DNA of 64,000 nt, from contig NZ_VEAF01000009.1 in the NCBI RefSeq assembly GCF_007673775.1, positions 84,531-148,530 of the forward strand, given 5' to 3'. A program made the position numbers and the translations under genes. Of the stretch, positions 7,032 through 15,644 are shown one piece after another. The DNA comes from Curtobacterium sp. 9128. GTDB lineage: Bacteria > Actinomycetota > Actinomycetes > Actinomycetales > Microbacteriaceae. The notes beneath the pieces are model-generated. The model searched no databases. It had not been told where the DNA came from and saw only the letters and a program-made list of their open reading frames with translations. Each line of letters starts with the position of its first letter. Positions within the stretch are counted from its first letter, which is position 1.

Positions 7032-7883
7032 ATGACCCAGCCCACGTCCGCACAGCCCAGTTGGGAGCTCAGCGGCTTCGGCGACGAGATCGACGCCGAC
7101 CCCGCGATCCAGGTCGCGGTCCTCCAGGCGCTCGGCGCGAGTGCGATCGAGGTCCGGAGCGCGTGGGGGGTGAACGTCGTCGACCTCGACGAGGACCAGC
7201 TCGCCGGGCTCCACCGGCTGTTCCAGGAGCGCGGCCAGACCGTCTCCGCGATCGCCTCGCCGATCGGCAAGGTGTCCGTGGACGAACCCGTCGAGCACGA
7301 GGTGGAGCGACTGGGCCGGGCGATCGCCGCGGCGCACGCACTCGGCACGACGAACATCCGGATCTTCTCCTTCTACTTCGAAGGGCGTACCCCCGACGCC
7401 GTCCGCGACGACGTGCTGGTCCGGATGCGGGAGCTCGCCGACCTCGCCGAGCGCGAGGGCGTGACGCTGCTGCACGAGAACGAGAAGGACATCTACGGCG
7501 ACGTGCCGTCCCGGGTGCTCGACATCGTCGAGAGCGTCGCTTCACCGGCGCTCCGGCTCGCCTGGGACAACGCGAACTACGTGCAGTGCGGCGTCCGGCC
7601 GTTCACCGACGGCTGGGCGCAGCTCGCGCCCTACGTCGACTACCTGCAGGTCAAGGACGCCCTGGCGGCCGACCACTCCGTCGTGCCCGCGGGCGAGGGC
7701 GACGGCGAACTCCTGCGCACGCTCACGGCCCTGCGCGACGCAGGGTACTCCGGGTACGCCTCCCTCGAACCGCACCTCAGCGACTTCACCTCCCTCGGCG
7801 GGTTCTCCGGGCCCGCCGCGTTCGGCCGCGCCGGACGAGCCCTCCGGAGCCTCACCGACCAGATCGGAGTCACCCTGCGATGA
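7032..7883 (+). CDS. Sugar phosphate isomerase/epimerase-like TIM-barrel protein 1
   Basis: A 283-residue protein of the AP-endonuclease-2-like TIM-barrel superfamily (xylose isomerase-like, IolE/IolI relatives). Visible signs are LSGFGDEIDAD at the N terminus, the metal-site segment LLHENEKDIYGD (about residue 150) and AWDNANYVQCG, with a late YASLEPHL carrying the last acidic ligand. The start at 7032 is chosen because AAGGGAACGAG precedes it; an earlier in-frame start has no ribosome site. Its stop overlaps the oxidoreductase start (ATGA). These enzymes isomerise or epimerise sugars or keto-sugars. The substrate here is unknown and it is not needed for the standard glucuronate route. Confidence 0.85.
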   Translation: MTQPTSAQPSWELSGFGDEIDADPAIQVAVLQALGASAIEVRSAWGVNVVDLDEDQLAGLHRLFQERGQTVSAIASPIGKVSVDEPVEHEVERLGRAIAAAHALGTTNIRIFSFYFEGRTPDAVRDDVLVRMRELADLAEREGVTLLHENEKDIYGDVPSRVLDIVESVASPALRLAWDNANYVQCGVRPFTDGWAQLAPYVDYLQVKDALAADHSVVPAGEGDGELLRTLTALRDAGYSGYASLEPHLSDFTSLGGFSGPAAFGRAGRALRSLTDQIGVTLR

Positions 7884-9064
7884 CCACCCCACTGAAGCTG
7901 GCAGTCGTCGGCGCCGGCGTGATCGGGCGCCACCACGCCCGGGTCGCCCTCGCGAACCCGGACCTCGACGTCGTCGCGCTCGTCGACGCCGTCCCCGCCG
8001 CGGCCACGAGCGCGGCCGACGAGATCGAGTCGTCGGGTGCGCCGCGGCCGTTGACCACGGAGACCATCGAGCAGGCCATCGCCCAGACCGACGTCGACGT
8101 CGTCGCCATCTGCTCGCCGTCCGGCATGCACGTGGACCTGGCACGGGCAGCGCTCACCGCGGGCAAGCACGTCGTGATCGAGAAGCCCCTCGACACGACG
8201 ATGCCGAGGGCCCGCGAGATCGCCCGGCTCGCCGCCGACGCCCGCGAGCGCGGGCTCGTCGTCAGCGTCATCAGCCAGCACCGGTTCGACCCGGCGTCCC
8301 AGGCCGTCGCGTCCGCGGCGCACGACGGCCGGTTCGGTCGCGTCACCTCCGGCGTGGCGAGCGTCGCGTGGTACCGCTCACAGGGCTACTACGACTCCGG
8401 TGACTGGCGCGGCACCTGGGAGCTCGACGGCGGCGGCGCGGTGATGAACCAGGGCGTGCACACGGTCGACCTGCTCGTGTGGACACTCGGCCGTCCGGTC
8501 GAGATCTCCGCCCAGATCGGTCTCCTGGCACACGACCGGATCGAGGTCGAGGACACCGCCGTCGCGACCGTCCGGTTCGACACCGGCGCGCTCGGCGTCA
8601 TCCACTGCACCACCGCCGCGTACCCGGGGCTGTCGGCCCGCTACGCCGTCTACGGCACGCACGGCTCCGCGATCGTCGACGACGACCGGCTCGCGTACTT
8701 CCACGTCGCGCCCGACGCGGCGACGCTCGAGTCCGCGTCCACCACGGCGAACACCACCGCCGTCGCCGACGCCGTCGACCAGAAGTCCGAGGTGGTCGCC
8801 CCCGAGCACGTGGTCGGCGGCCCGCAGGAGCCGGAGCACTTCCTCGCCGGCCACGGTCGCCAGTACGCGGACGTCGTCGCCGCCATCCGCGACGGCCGTG
8901 AGCCGGGGGTCACCGTCGACGCCGCCCTGGTGTCGCTCGCCACCGTCCGCGGCCTCTACATCAGCGCCACGCTCGGGCAACCCGTCCGGATCGACGACGT
9001 CATCGAGGGCCGGTACGACGACGTCGTGCCGGTCGTCGCCGCAGCAGGAGGAGCCACCCGATGA
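7880..9064 (+). CDS. Gfo/Idh/MocA-family NAD(P)-dependent oxidoreductase
   Basis: A 394-residue protein. Residues 6-35 form the Rossmann nucleotide site (LAVVGAGVIGRHHARVAL). EKPLDTTM is the family's EKP motif, which positions the catalytic Lys, and NQGVHTVDLLVW near residue 190 carries the usual His. These enzymes oxidise or reduce hydroxyls of sugars, inositols and sugar acids. It is translationally coupled on both sides (ATGA with the gene before, ATGA with the gene after). Together with the two TIM-barrel proteins it suggests a second substrate route, for instance oxidation and re-reduction of a glycoside, in addition to the glucuronate pathway. The exact reaction is not known. Confidence 0.88.
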   Translation: MTTPLKLAVVGAGVIGRHHARVALANPDLDVVALVDAVPAAATSAADEIESSGAPRPLTTETIEQAIAQTDVDVVAICSPSGMHVDLARAALTAGKHVVIEKPLDTTMPRAREIARLAADARERGLVVSVISQHRFDPASQAVASAAHDGRFGRVTSGVASVAWYRSQGYYDSGDWRGTWELDGGGAVMNQGVHTVDLLVWTLGRPVEISAQIGLLAHDRIEVEDTAVATVRFDTGALGVIHCTTAAYPGLSARYAVYGTHGSAIVDDDRLAYFHVAPDAATLESASTTANTTAVADAVDQKSEVVAPEHVVGGPQEPEHFLAGHGRQYADVVAAIRDGREPGVTVDAALVSLATVRGLYISATLGQPVRIDDVIEGRYDDVVPVVAAAGGATR

Positions 9065-9948
9065 AGTTCTCCGTGTTCACCGCGTCCACCCCCGACTGGA
9101 CCCCGGAGCAGGCCGCGACCACGCTCGCGGAGCAGGGCTGGGACGGCATCGAGTGGCGTGTCGTCGACGACCTGCCGACCGAGGGCACCACCGTGCCCGC
9201 CGACCGGTCGTTCTGGGTCGGCAACCGCTCGACGTGGCAGTTCACCGGCATCCAGGACCGCGTCGGGGACATCGCCCGGGTCACCGACCAGGCCGGGCTG
9301 GAGTACTCCGGCATCGGCGGCTACCAGCAGGCGGCGGACCACGACGGCGTCGACACGATGCTCCGCGTCACGAGCGAGCTCGGGGCTCGGCAGGTCCGGG
9401 TCGCGATGCCGAACTACCGGCAGGAGCGGGACCGTACGGGCGAGACCTACCCCGAGCTGTTCGACCGCACCCGGGCCGACCTGGAGTGGGCCGTCTCCCG
9501 GGCGACCGAGCTCGGCGTGAAGGCGCTCGTCGAGCTCCACCACATGACGATCACGCCGTCCGCCTCGGCAGCGCTCCGCCTCGTCGACGGGCTCGACCCC
9601 GAGCACGTCGGCGTCATCCACGACCTCGGCAACCTCGTGATCGAGGGACACGAGGACCACCTCGCCGCCTTCGAGCTCCTCGGCCCGTACCTGGCGCACG
9701 TGCACGTGAAGAACGCCCGCTGGGTCGACACCGGCGACACCCGTGCCGACGGCAGCGCGATCTGGCAGAACGTGTGGGCGCCGCTCCGTACCGGTCAGGC
9801 CTCGGTGTCCGACTACTTCGACGCCCTCCGGACCCACGGGTACGACGGCTGGGTCACCATCGAGGACTTCTCCACCGACCTCCCGCTCGAGGCCCGCACG
9901 GCGGACAACCTGGCCTACCTCCGCTCGCTCGTCCCGGTGTCCGCATGA
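9061..9948 (+). CDS. Sugar phosphate isomerase/epimerase-like TIM-barrel protein 2
   Basis: A 295-residue second xylose-isomerase-like TIM barrel, not a recent copy of the first (the N terminus is MKFSVFTASTPDWTPEQAA). Probable metal ligands lie in KALVELHHMTITPS (Glu near residue 158), GVIHDLGNLV, AHVHVKNARW and WVTIEDFS. These fit the Glu/Asp/His/Glu cluster of the family. It is preceded by GGAGG within the end of the oxidoreductase gene and overlaps both neighbours. The substrate is unknown; hydroxypyruvate-isomerase, epimerase or keto-sugar isomerase functions are all possible. Confidence 0.85.
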   Translation: MKFSVFTASTPDWTPEQAATTLAEQGWDGIEWRVVDDLPTEGTTVPADRSFWVGNRSTWQFTGIQDRVGDIARVTDQAGLEYSGIGGYQQAADHDGVDTMLRVTSELGARQVRVAMPNYRQERDRTGETYPELFDRTRADLEWAVSRATELGVKALVELHHMTITPSASAALRLVDGLDPEHVGVIHDLGNLVIEGHEDHLAAFELLGPYLAHVHVKNARWVDTGDTRADGSAIWQNVWAPLRTGQASVSDYFDALRTHGYDGWVTIEDFSTDLPLEARTADNLAYLRSLVPVSA

Positions 9949-11216
9949 CCGGTCGCCGCGCCGGCATCGTCCACGTCGGGGTGGGGGCGTTCGCGCGTGC
10001 CCACCTCGCGTGGTACACCCAGCGCTCGGACGGCGAGCCGTGGGGGATCACCGCGTTCACCGGCAGGTCGCCCGCGGTCGCCGACGCCCTGTCGGCGCAG
10101 GACTGCCGGTACACGCTCGTCACCCGCGCGGCGGACGGCGACGTCGCGTCGGTGATCGACACGATCGTGGCGGCGCACCCCGGCAGCGACGACGCCGCCT
10201 TCCGTGCCGCGGTCGCGTCGCCGGCGACGAGCATCGTCACGCTCACCGTCACCGAGAACGGGTACCGCGCCGGGTCGGACGTGCCGGCGCGACTCGTCGC
10301 CGGGCTGGCCGCCCGTCGTGCCGCCGGTGCGGGGCGCATCGCCCTGCTGAGCCTCGACAACCTCACCCACAACGGCACGGTGCTGCGCGACGCGGTCCTC
10401 GACGCCGCGGCCGACGACGCGCTCCGCGGCTGGATCGCCGACCACGTGGCGTTCCCGAGCTCGATGGTCGACCGCATCACCCCGGCCACGACCGACGCCG
10501 ACGTCGCGGCGCTCGCCGACCTCGACGGGGCGCTCCCCGGGGACCGCGTGCCCGTCGTCACCGAGCCCTTCGCCGAGTGGGTCGTCGAGGACCGCTTCGA
10601 CGGCATCGACCGCCCGGACTGGGCCAGTGCCGGCGTCCGCATCGTCGACGACGTCACCCCGTACGAGCAGCGGAAGCTCTGGCTGCTCAACGGGGCGCAC
10701 TCCCTGCTCGCGTACCTCGGGCTCCAGCTCGGGTACGCGACCGTCGCCGACGCGATGGCCGACCCGGTGTGCCGCGCCGCCGTCGAGCAGCTCTGGGACG
10801 AAGCCGCGACCGAGCTGCCGCTGCCCGGGGCCGAGGTCACCGCGGCCCGGGCGGCGCTGGTGGAGCGCTTCGCGAACCCGCGCATCCGTCACACGCTCGT
10901 GCAGATCGCCGCGGGCGGCTCCGAGAAGCTGCCCGTGCGCGTGGTCGACGTGCTCCGACGGCGTCTGGCGCGGGACCCGGACGCCGGGATCGGCCCCGGT
11001 GCCGCGACCCTGATCGCCGCGTGGTGGTTGCACGTCAGCACCCAGCCGGACCTCGTGCACGACCAGGGCGCACCGGGAGCAGGCTCGGACGTGCACGACG
11101 TCCTCGCCGTGATCGCCCCCGACCTCGACACCACCCCGGTGGTCGCAGCCGTCACGGCCGCGGCCGAACGCATCCGAGCGGCCCGCAGCCGTTCCCCCGA
11201 AGGAGTACCAGCATGA
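9945..11216 (+). CDS. Mannitol dehydrogenase-family enzyme, probable fructuronate reductase (UxuB-like)
   Basis: A 423-residue long-chain polyol dehydrogenase. IVHVGVGAFARAHLAWY (residues 6-22) is the NAD-binding GxGxFxRAH motif. LSLDNLTHNG and FPSSMVDRITPATT are family signatures, and KLWLLNGAHSLLAYLG carries the catalytic Lys with the Asn-x-x-His that follows. In the hexuronate pathway this family reduces D-fructuronate to D-mannonate with NADH. Its position between the isomerase product and mannonate dehydratase supports that reaction. Altronate, mannitol or arabinitol oxidation are alternatives within the same family. The start overlaps the preceding gene by ATGA. Confidence 0.88.
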   Translation: MTGRRAGIVHVGVGAFARAHLAWYTQRSDGEPWGITAFTGRSPAVADALSAQDCRYTLVTRAADGDVASVIDTIVAAHPGSDDAAFRAAVASPATSIVTLTVTENGYRAGSDVPARLVAGLAARRAAGAGRIALLSLDNLTHNGTVLRDAVLDAAADDALRGWIADHVAFPSSMVDRITPATTDADVAALADLDGALPGDRVPVVTEPFAEWVVEDRFDGIDRPDWASAGVRIVDDVTPYEQRKLWLLNGAHSLLAYLGLQLGYATVADAMADPVCRAAVEQLWDEAATELPLPGAEVTAARAALVERFANPRIRHTLVQIAAGGSEKLPVRVVDVLRRRLARDPDAGIGPGAATLIAAWWLHVSTQPDLVHDQGAPGAGSDVHDVLAVIAPDLDTTPVVAAVTAAAERIRAARSRSPEGVPA

Positions 11217-12574
11217 CCGACGACCAGACCGCCACGACGAACCCGGCGGCGCCCGTCCCCGGCGCGACGGACGACCGTGGCGCAGACGGAGCCACCAGCG
11301 GGCGACCCGACACCTGGGCGAGCGCCGACCGCGGGCAGCTGATCGACCGCGCCGAGGTCATCGTGACGAGCCCCGACCGGAACTTCGTCACGCTGAAGAT
11401 CACGACCGCCGACGGCGTGACCGGCCTCGGCGACGCCACCCTGAACGGGCGGGAGCTCGCCGTCGCCGCGTACCTCGCCGAGCACGTCGTGCCGCTGCTG
11501 GTCGGCCGGGACGCCAGTCGCATCGAGGACGCCTGGCAGTTCCTGTACCGCTCGTCCTACTGGCGTCGTGGCCCGGTGACGATGGCCGCGATCGCGGCCG
11601 TCGACATGGCGCTCTGGGACGTCAAGGCCAAGGTCGCCGGGATGCCGCTGTACCAGCTGCTCGGCGGCGCCTCCCGGACGGGGCTGATGGCGTACGGGCA
11701 CGCCTCCGGCAAGGAGCTGCCGGAGCTGTTCGACTCGATCCGGGCGCACCAGGACGAGGGCTACCGGTCGATCCGCGTGCAGACCGGCGTCCCCGGACTC
11801 GAGTCCATCTACGGCATCGCGTCGAACCGGACCACCGAGGGCAACGCCGGCGTCCGGTACGACTTCGAGCCGGCGCAGCGGGGGGCGTTCCCGGCGATGG
11901 AGGACTGGGACACCCGGGCGTACCTGCGGCACGTGCCGACGGTGTTCGAGGCCGTCCGGAACGAGTTCGGGCCGGAGCTCCCCCTGCTGCACGACGGACA
12001 CCACCGGATGACGCCCCTGCAGGCGGCCAAGCTCGGCAAGAGCCTCGAACCGTACGACCTGTTCTGGCTCGAGGACTGCACCCCGGCCGAGAACCAGGAG
12101 GCGCTGAAGCTCGTCCGTCAGCACACCACGACCCCGCTCGCGATCGGCGAGGTCTTCAACACCATCTGGGACTTCAAGGACATCATCCGCGACCAGCTGA
12201 TCGACTACGTCCGCGGAGCCGTCACCCACATGGGCGGGGTCACACCGCTGAAGAAGACGATGGACTACGCGGCGATGTACCAGATCAAGTCCGGCTTCCA
12301 CGGGCCGACCGACATCTCGCCGGTGGGCCTCGCCGCGCAGATGCACCTCGGGCTCGCCATCCACAACTTCGGCATCCAGGAGTACATGCAGCACGGCGCC
12401 CGCACGAACCAGGTGTTCCGGCAGACGTTCACGTTCACCGACGGGTACCTGCACCCGGGGGACGAGCCGGGCCTCGGCGTGACGCTCGACGTCGACGAGG
12501 CGGGCAAGTACCCGTACGAGCAGGCCTACCTGCCGTTCAACCGCCTTGCCGACGGCACCGTCCACGACTGGTGA
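11213..12574 (+). CDS. manD: D-mannonate dehydratase, enolase superfamily (ManD)
   Basis: A 453-residue member of the RspA/ManD group; the first 40 residues are an extra low-complexity leader (MTDDQTATTNPAAPVPG). It removes water from D-mannonate to give 2-keto-3-deoxygluconate. Visible active-site elements are SIRVQTGVPG, LLHDGHHRMTP (metal-binding Asp and catalytic His, about residue 260), LEDCTPAEN (Glu near 286), IGEVFNT (Glu near 311) and FHGPTDISPVG. The ATG at 11213 follows AAGGAG by 7 bases and overlaps the previous stop. It is the last gene of the chain. No KDG kinase or aldolase is present, so the pathway must finish with genes elsewhere. Confidence 0.93.
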   Translation: MTDDQTATTNPAAPVPGATDDRGADGATSGRPDTWASADRGQLIDRAEVIVTSPDRNFVTLKITTADGVTGLGDATLNGRELAVAAYLAEHVVPLLVGRDASRIEDAWQFLYRSSYWRRGPVTMAAIAAVDMALWDVKAKVAGMPLYQLLGGASRTGLMAYGHASGKELPELFDSIRAHQDEGYRSIRVQTGVPGLESIYGIASNRTTEGNAGVRYDFEPAQRGAFPAMEDWDTRAYLRHVPTVFEAVRNEFGPELPLLHDGHHRMTPLQAAKLGKSLEPYDLFWLEDCTPAENQEALKLVRQHTTTPLAIGEVFNTIWDFKDIIRDQLIDYVRGAVTHMGGVTPLKKTMDYAAMYQIKSGFHGPTDISPVGLAAQMHLGLAIHNFGIQEYMQHGARTNQVFRQTFTFTDGYLHPGDEPGLGVTLDVDEAGKYPYEQAYLPFNRLADGTVHDW

Positions 12575-12602
12575 CACCGGCGTGACGCGACGGGTGCGCG
12601 GG

Positions 12603-12608
12603 TAGCGT
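12603..12608 (+). promoter_or_regulatory. -10 element TAGCGT, leaderless type
   Basis: TAGCGT lies 8 nt before the GTG at 12617, with no ribosome site in between. This suits transcription starting at or next to the start codon. Confidence 0.55.
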
Positions 12609-12616
12609 CGGCGAGC

Positions 12617-13603
12617 GTGGACATCGACACGCTCGCCGACGACGCCCGCGCCCTGCTGCTGCAGCCGCCGGTTGACTTCGTCCGGGAGCGCACCGCGCGG
12701 CAGCGGGAGCGTCGGGAGGACGACCGCGAGCTCGCCACCGCGATCGGAGCGATCCGGAAGCCGGCACCGGCAGCGTGGGTGGTCGACCTCCTCGCCCACG
12801 ACGGCGCACTCGACGAGGCGGTCGAGATGGGTCCGGCACTCCGGCAGGCGCAGGCGGACGCCGACCCGCGGGAGATCGCGACCCTCCGGCGACGACGGTC
12901 GAGTGTCGTCCGTGCGCTCGTGCAGGCCGGGGCCGCCCTCGCCGAGGACGCCGGCCACCCCGTGACGCCGACCGTGCTCGACCAGGTCCGCGCGACGATC
13001 GAGGCGGCGATGGCGGATCCGCACGCGGGTGCCGCCGCCCGCTCCGGGCTCCTCGTCCGGCCCCTCGAGAGCGCCGGCTTCGACGACGTCGACCTCGACG
13101 GTGCCCTCGCCGTCCAGGACGCGGTACCCGACGCGTGGTCCGGCAGCGACGCGCCGCCGATCCCCATCGAACGGGCGCGACGACCCCGGAAGCCGAGCCG
13201 AGCCTCCCGGCCCGACCCGACCGCCGCCGATCGGACCGCCGCCGATCCGGCCACGGCCGCCGACCAGGCGGACTCCGAACCGGCCCCCGCCGCCGACCCG
13301 CCTGCCGCTCGCCGGGCCGCGCGCCAGGCGGAGACGACGGCGCGGACCGAGTCCCGCGATGCGGACGCCGCCCTCGACGCTGCGACGTCGGAGCTCGAGG
13401 CCGCGGAGGAGCGCCGTGCCGACCGTCAGCACACGGTCGAGCGGCTGCGGGCGGAGCTCGAGCGCGCCGCCACGGACCTCGAGGACGCGACCGCGCACCT
13501 CGAACGTCTCGAACGGGTCCGCGACGACGCCGAGACCGCGAGCGACCGCGCCCGCGAGGTCCTCGCTGCGGCCCAGCAGCACCGGCGCTCCCTCGGGCGC
13601 TGA
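12617..13603 (+). CDS. Hypothetical coiled-coil protein
   Basis: A 328-residue protein of no family that I recognise. The N-terminal 180 residues are helical and mixed (TLADDARALLLQPPVDFVRERTARQRE; RKPAPAAWVVDLLAHD). Residues about 185-240 are a disordered linker of Ala, Pro, Thr and Asp with the repeat DRTAADPATAAD. The last 90 residues form a long charged heptad-type coiled coil (TSELEAAEERRADRQHTVERL). No signal peptide or membrane segment is seen. It stands alone between the hexuronate genes and a two-component system, with its own leaderless-type promoter. The shape suggests a structural or DNA-associated role, but no function is assigned. Confidence 0.7.
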   Translation: MDIDTLADDARALLLQPPVDFVRERTARQRERREDDRELATAIGAIRKPAPAAWVVDLLAHDGALDEAVEMGPALRQAQADADPREIATLRRRRSSVVRALVQAGAALAEDAGHPVTPTVLDQVRATIEAAMADPHAGAAARSGLLVRPLESAGFDDVDLDGALAVQDAVPDAWSGSDAPPIPIERARRPRKPSRASRPDPTAADRTAADPATAADQADSEPAPAADPPAARRAARQAETTARTESRDADAALDAATSELEAAEERRADRQHTVERLRAELERAATDLEDATAHLERLERVRDDAETASDRAREVLAAAQQHRRSLGR

Positions 13604-13686
13604 GCCGACCGGCGTCGACGAACGGGGGACTCATCACCTCGGATGAGAACGGGCCCGACCGCTCGCTGCGGCGACGAGCGTCCCCC

Positions 13687-13692
13687 TACGCT
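13687..13692 (+). promoter_or_regulatory. -10 element TACGCT, leaderless type
   Basis: TACGCT ends 7 nt before the ATG at 13700 of the histidine kinase gene, supporting this start and a leaderless message for the kinase/regulator operon. Confidence 0.5.
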
Positions 13693-13699
13693 CGGCGTC

Positions 13700-14917
13700 A
13701 TGACCTCCACCCTCCGCCGGTTCCGGCACCTGCTGGCCCCCGCCGCCGGTGCCGTCTACCTCGTGCTCTGGATCGTGGCCGAGGCGGGTCGTTCCGGACT
13801 CGTCGAGCACGTGATCATCGTCTCGGCGTTCGCGGTCGCGATCGGTCTGGCGAGCTGGATGCCGTCGACCGCCCTCGCGCTGGTCGTCGTCGTCCCGCTG
13901 CTGCAGGCCCTCCGGCTGCTGCACCGCCCGACCGACACCACCTGGCCGGCCTACCTCGCCATCGCGATCGTCGTCGGCATCGTCGGAGCGGGACGGTCGG
14001 ACCTCCTCCGCTGGCTCGCGATCCCGGCGATCGGCGTGGCGAGTGCGGCCGCGGCGTGGGCGATGGTCGTCCCGACGGCAGCCGACCAGGACGTCTGGGC
14101 GAACTGGGTCGGGTCGACGGGCGGGACACGGTCGAGCCTCGTCACCATCACGCTCGCGTTCGTCGGCATCAGCGGGATCGCCTGGGCCGTGGGCGTCGCG
14201 ATCGGTGCCACGTGGCGGATCGGTCTGGCACGGGTCCGCATGGTCGAGGCGCAGCGGCGGACCGAGACGACCACGACCGAGCTCCGCGCCGAACAGGAAC
14301 GCGCCCGGATCGCCCGCGACGTGCACGACTCCCTGGCGCACTCCCTGGCGGTCGTCGTGTCGCAGGCGCAGGGCGCTGCGGCCATCGCGGTCCGCGACGA
14401 GCACGCGGCGCGGGCACTGCAGGACATCGCCGAGGTGAGTCGCTCGGCGCTCGGCGACGTGCGCGCACTGGTCGAGCGGATCCAGGGGGCCGGCCCGGCC
14501 GCCGACCACGGGCTCGCCGACGTCCCGCAGCTCGTCACGGACATGCGCGAGCTCGGCATGGACGCCGGCTTCGACGAGCACGGCACGCCCGTCGCCGTCC
14601 CGCCGGAGGTCGGGGGCGCCGTCCACCGCATCGTGCAGGAGAGCCTGACCAACGTCCTCAAGCACCAGGGCCGCACGGCCGGTGCCCGGGTCGTCCTCGA
14701 CTGGCGTGGACCCGGTCTCGGCGTCGTCGTGTCCTCACGGGGTGCGACACCCCTCGTCGAACTCGACGGGACCGGCTCGGGGATCGTCGGCATGCAGGAG
14801 CGTGCCCGGCTCGCCGGCGGATGGCTCCGAGCGGGAGCCGGCGACGAGGAACACGAGTTCGTCGTCACCGGATGGCTCCCCGTCCCGGCCACGGCGGACC
14901 TCGAGGTCGCACGGTGA
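13700..14917 (+). CDS. Two-component sensor histidine kinase (NarL/DesK type)
   Basis: A 405-residue membrane kinase. Residues about 10-165 hold five or six hydrophobic segments and no large extracellular domain. A cytoplasmic helix follows, then the HisKA_3 dimerisation box ERARIARDVHDSLAHSLAVVV with the phosphorylated His at about 209. The ATPase domain shows ESLTNVLKHQ (N box) and GTGSGIVGMQERARLAGG (G boxes). The start at 13700 is preferred over an in-frame ATG at 13643 because of the -10 spacing and because membrane segment 1 then begins about 14 residues in. It overlaps the response regulator by GTGA. The stimulus is unknown; few-loop sensors of this type often sense the membrane or a membrane-acting drug. 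Confidence 0.92.
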   Translation: MTSTLRRFRHLLAPAAGAVYLVLWIVAEAGRSGLVEHVIIVSAFAVAIGLASWMPSTALALVVVVPLLQALRLLHRPTDTTWPAYLAIAIVVGIVGAGRSDLLRWLAIPAIGVASAAAAWAMVVPTAADQDVWANWVGSTGGTRSSLVTITLAFVGISGIAWAVGVAIGATWRIGLARVRMVEAQRRTETTTTELRAEQERARIARDVHDSLAHSLAVVVSQAQGAAAIAVRDEHAARALQDIAEVSRSALGDVRALVERIQGAGPAADHGLADVPQLVTDMRELGMDAGFDEHGTPVAVPPEVGGAVHRIVQESLTNVLKHQGRTAGARVVLDWRGPGLGVVVSSRGATPLVELDGTGSGIVGMQERARLAGGWLRAGAGDEEHEFVVTGWLPVPATADLEVAR

Positions 14918-15600
14918 GCGCCATCCGCGTCGCGGTCGTCGACGACCAGCGGCTCTTCGCATCCGGCATGCAGATGCTCGTCGACGCGCAACCCGACATG
15001 ACCTGCGTCGGCACGGCCGGCAACGGGGCCGAGGCACTCGACCTCTGCGCCGCCGAGCGCCCGGACGTGCTGCTCCTCGACCTCCGGATGCCGGTGATGA
15101 ACGGCATCGAGACCCTCGCACGACTGAGCGCCGCCGGACCCGCACGGACCGGGGACGAGCCGCCGGCCGACGACCGACCCCGCGTCGTCGCCCTCACGAC
15201 CATCCGGCACGACGACGCGGTGCTCGCCGCACTGCGCGCCGGCGCTGCCGCGTTCCTCACGAAGGACGCGCTGCCCGACGTCGTCACCGGCACGATCCGC
15301 GACGTGCACGAGGGCCGCCCGGCACCGACCGAGGCCGAGGCGCTCGACCTCCTCCGCGCCCAGGGCATCCGCGTCGAGAGCACCCGACGCGACGAGGTCC
15401 TCGACGCCCTGACCGCCCGGGAGCGCGAGGTGTTCCTGCTCGCCGCGAAGGGGCTCAGCAACGCCGAGATCGCCGAGGGCATCCACCTCAGCGAGGCCAC
15501 CGTCAAGACGCACGTCCGCGCCGTGCTCATGAAGCTCGGACTCCGCAACCGCATCCAGGTCGTCATCACCGCCCACGAGCGCGGTCTCGTCCGCGCCTGA
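14914..15600 (+). CDS. LuxR/NarL-type response regulator
   Basis: A 228-residue cytoplasmic regulator, partner of the preceding kinase. The receiver domain begins IRVAVVDDQRLFASGMQMLV; the phosphoacceptor is the Asp in VLLLDLRMPVMNG (about residue 56), and the conserved Lys is in AAAFLTKDALPD. A 12-residue insertion (PARTGDEPPADDRPR) sits before the fourth strand of the receiver. The output is a GerE helix-turn-helix, LTAREREVFLLAAKGLSNAEIAEGIHLSEATVKTHV in register at about residues 163-200. The GTG start lies inside the kinase stop codon, so the two are translationally coupled. Confidence 0.93.
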   Translation: MSAIRVAVVDDQRLFASGMQMLVDAQPDMTCVGTAGNGAEALDLCAAERPDVLLLDLRMPVMNGIETLARLSAAGPARTGDEPPADDRPRVVALTTIRHDDAVLAALRAGAAAFLTKDALPDVVTGTIRDVHEGRPAPTEAEALDLLRAQGIRVESTRRDEVLDALTAREREVFLLAAKGLSNAEIAEGIHLSEATVKTHVRAVLMKLGLRNRIQVVITAHERGLVRA

Positions 15601-15644
15601 TCCACCGGCGCCGAGCCACGAACCCACAGGTCACAGGGGGACTC

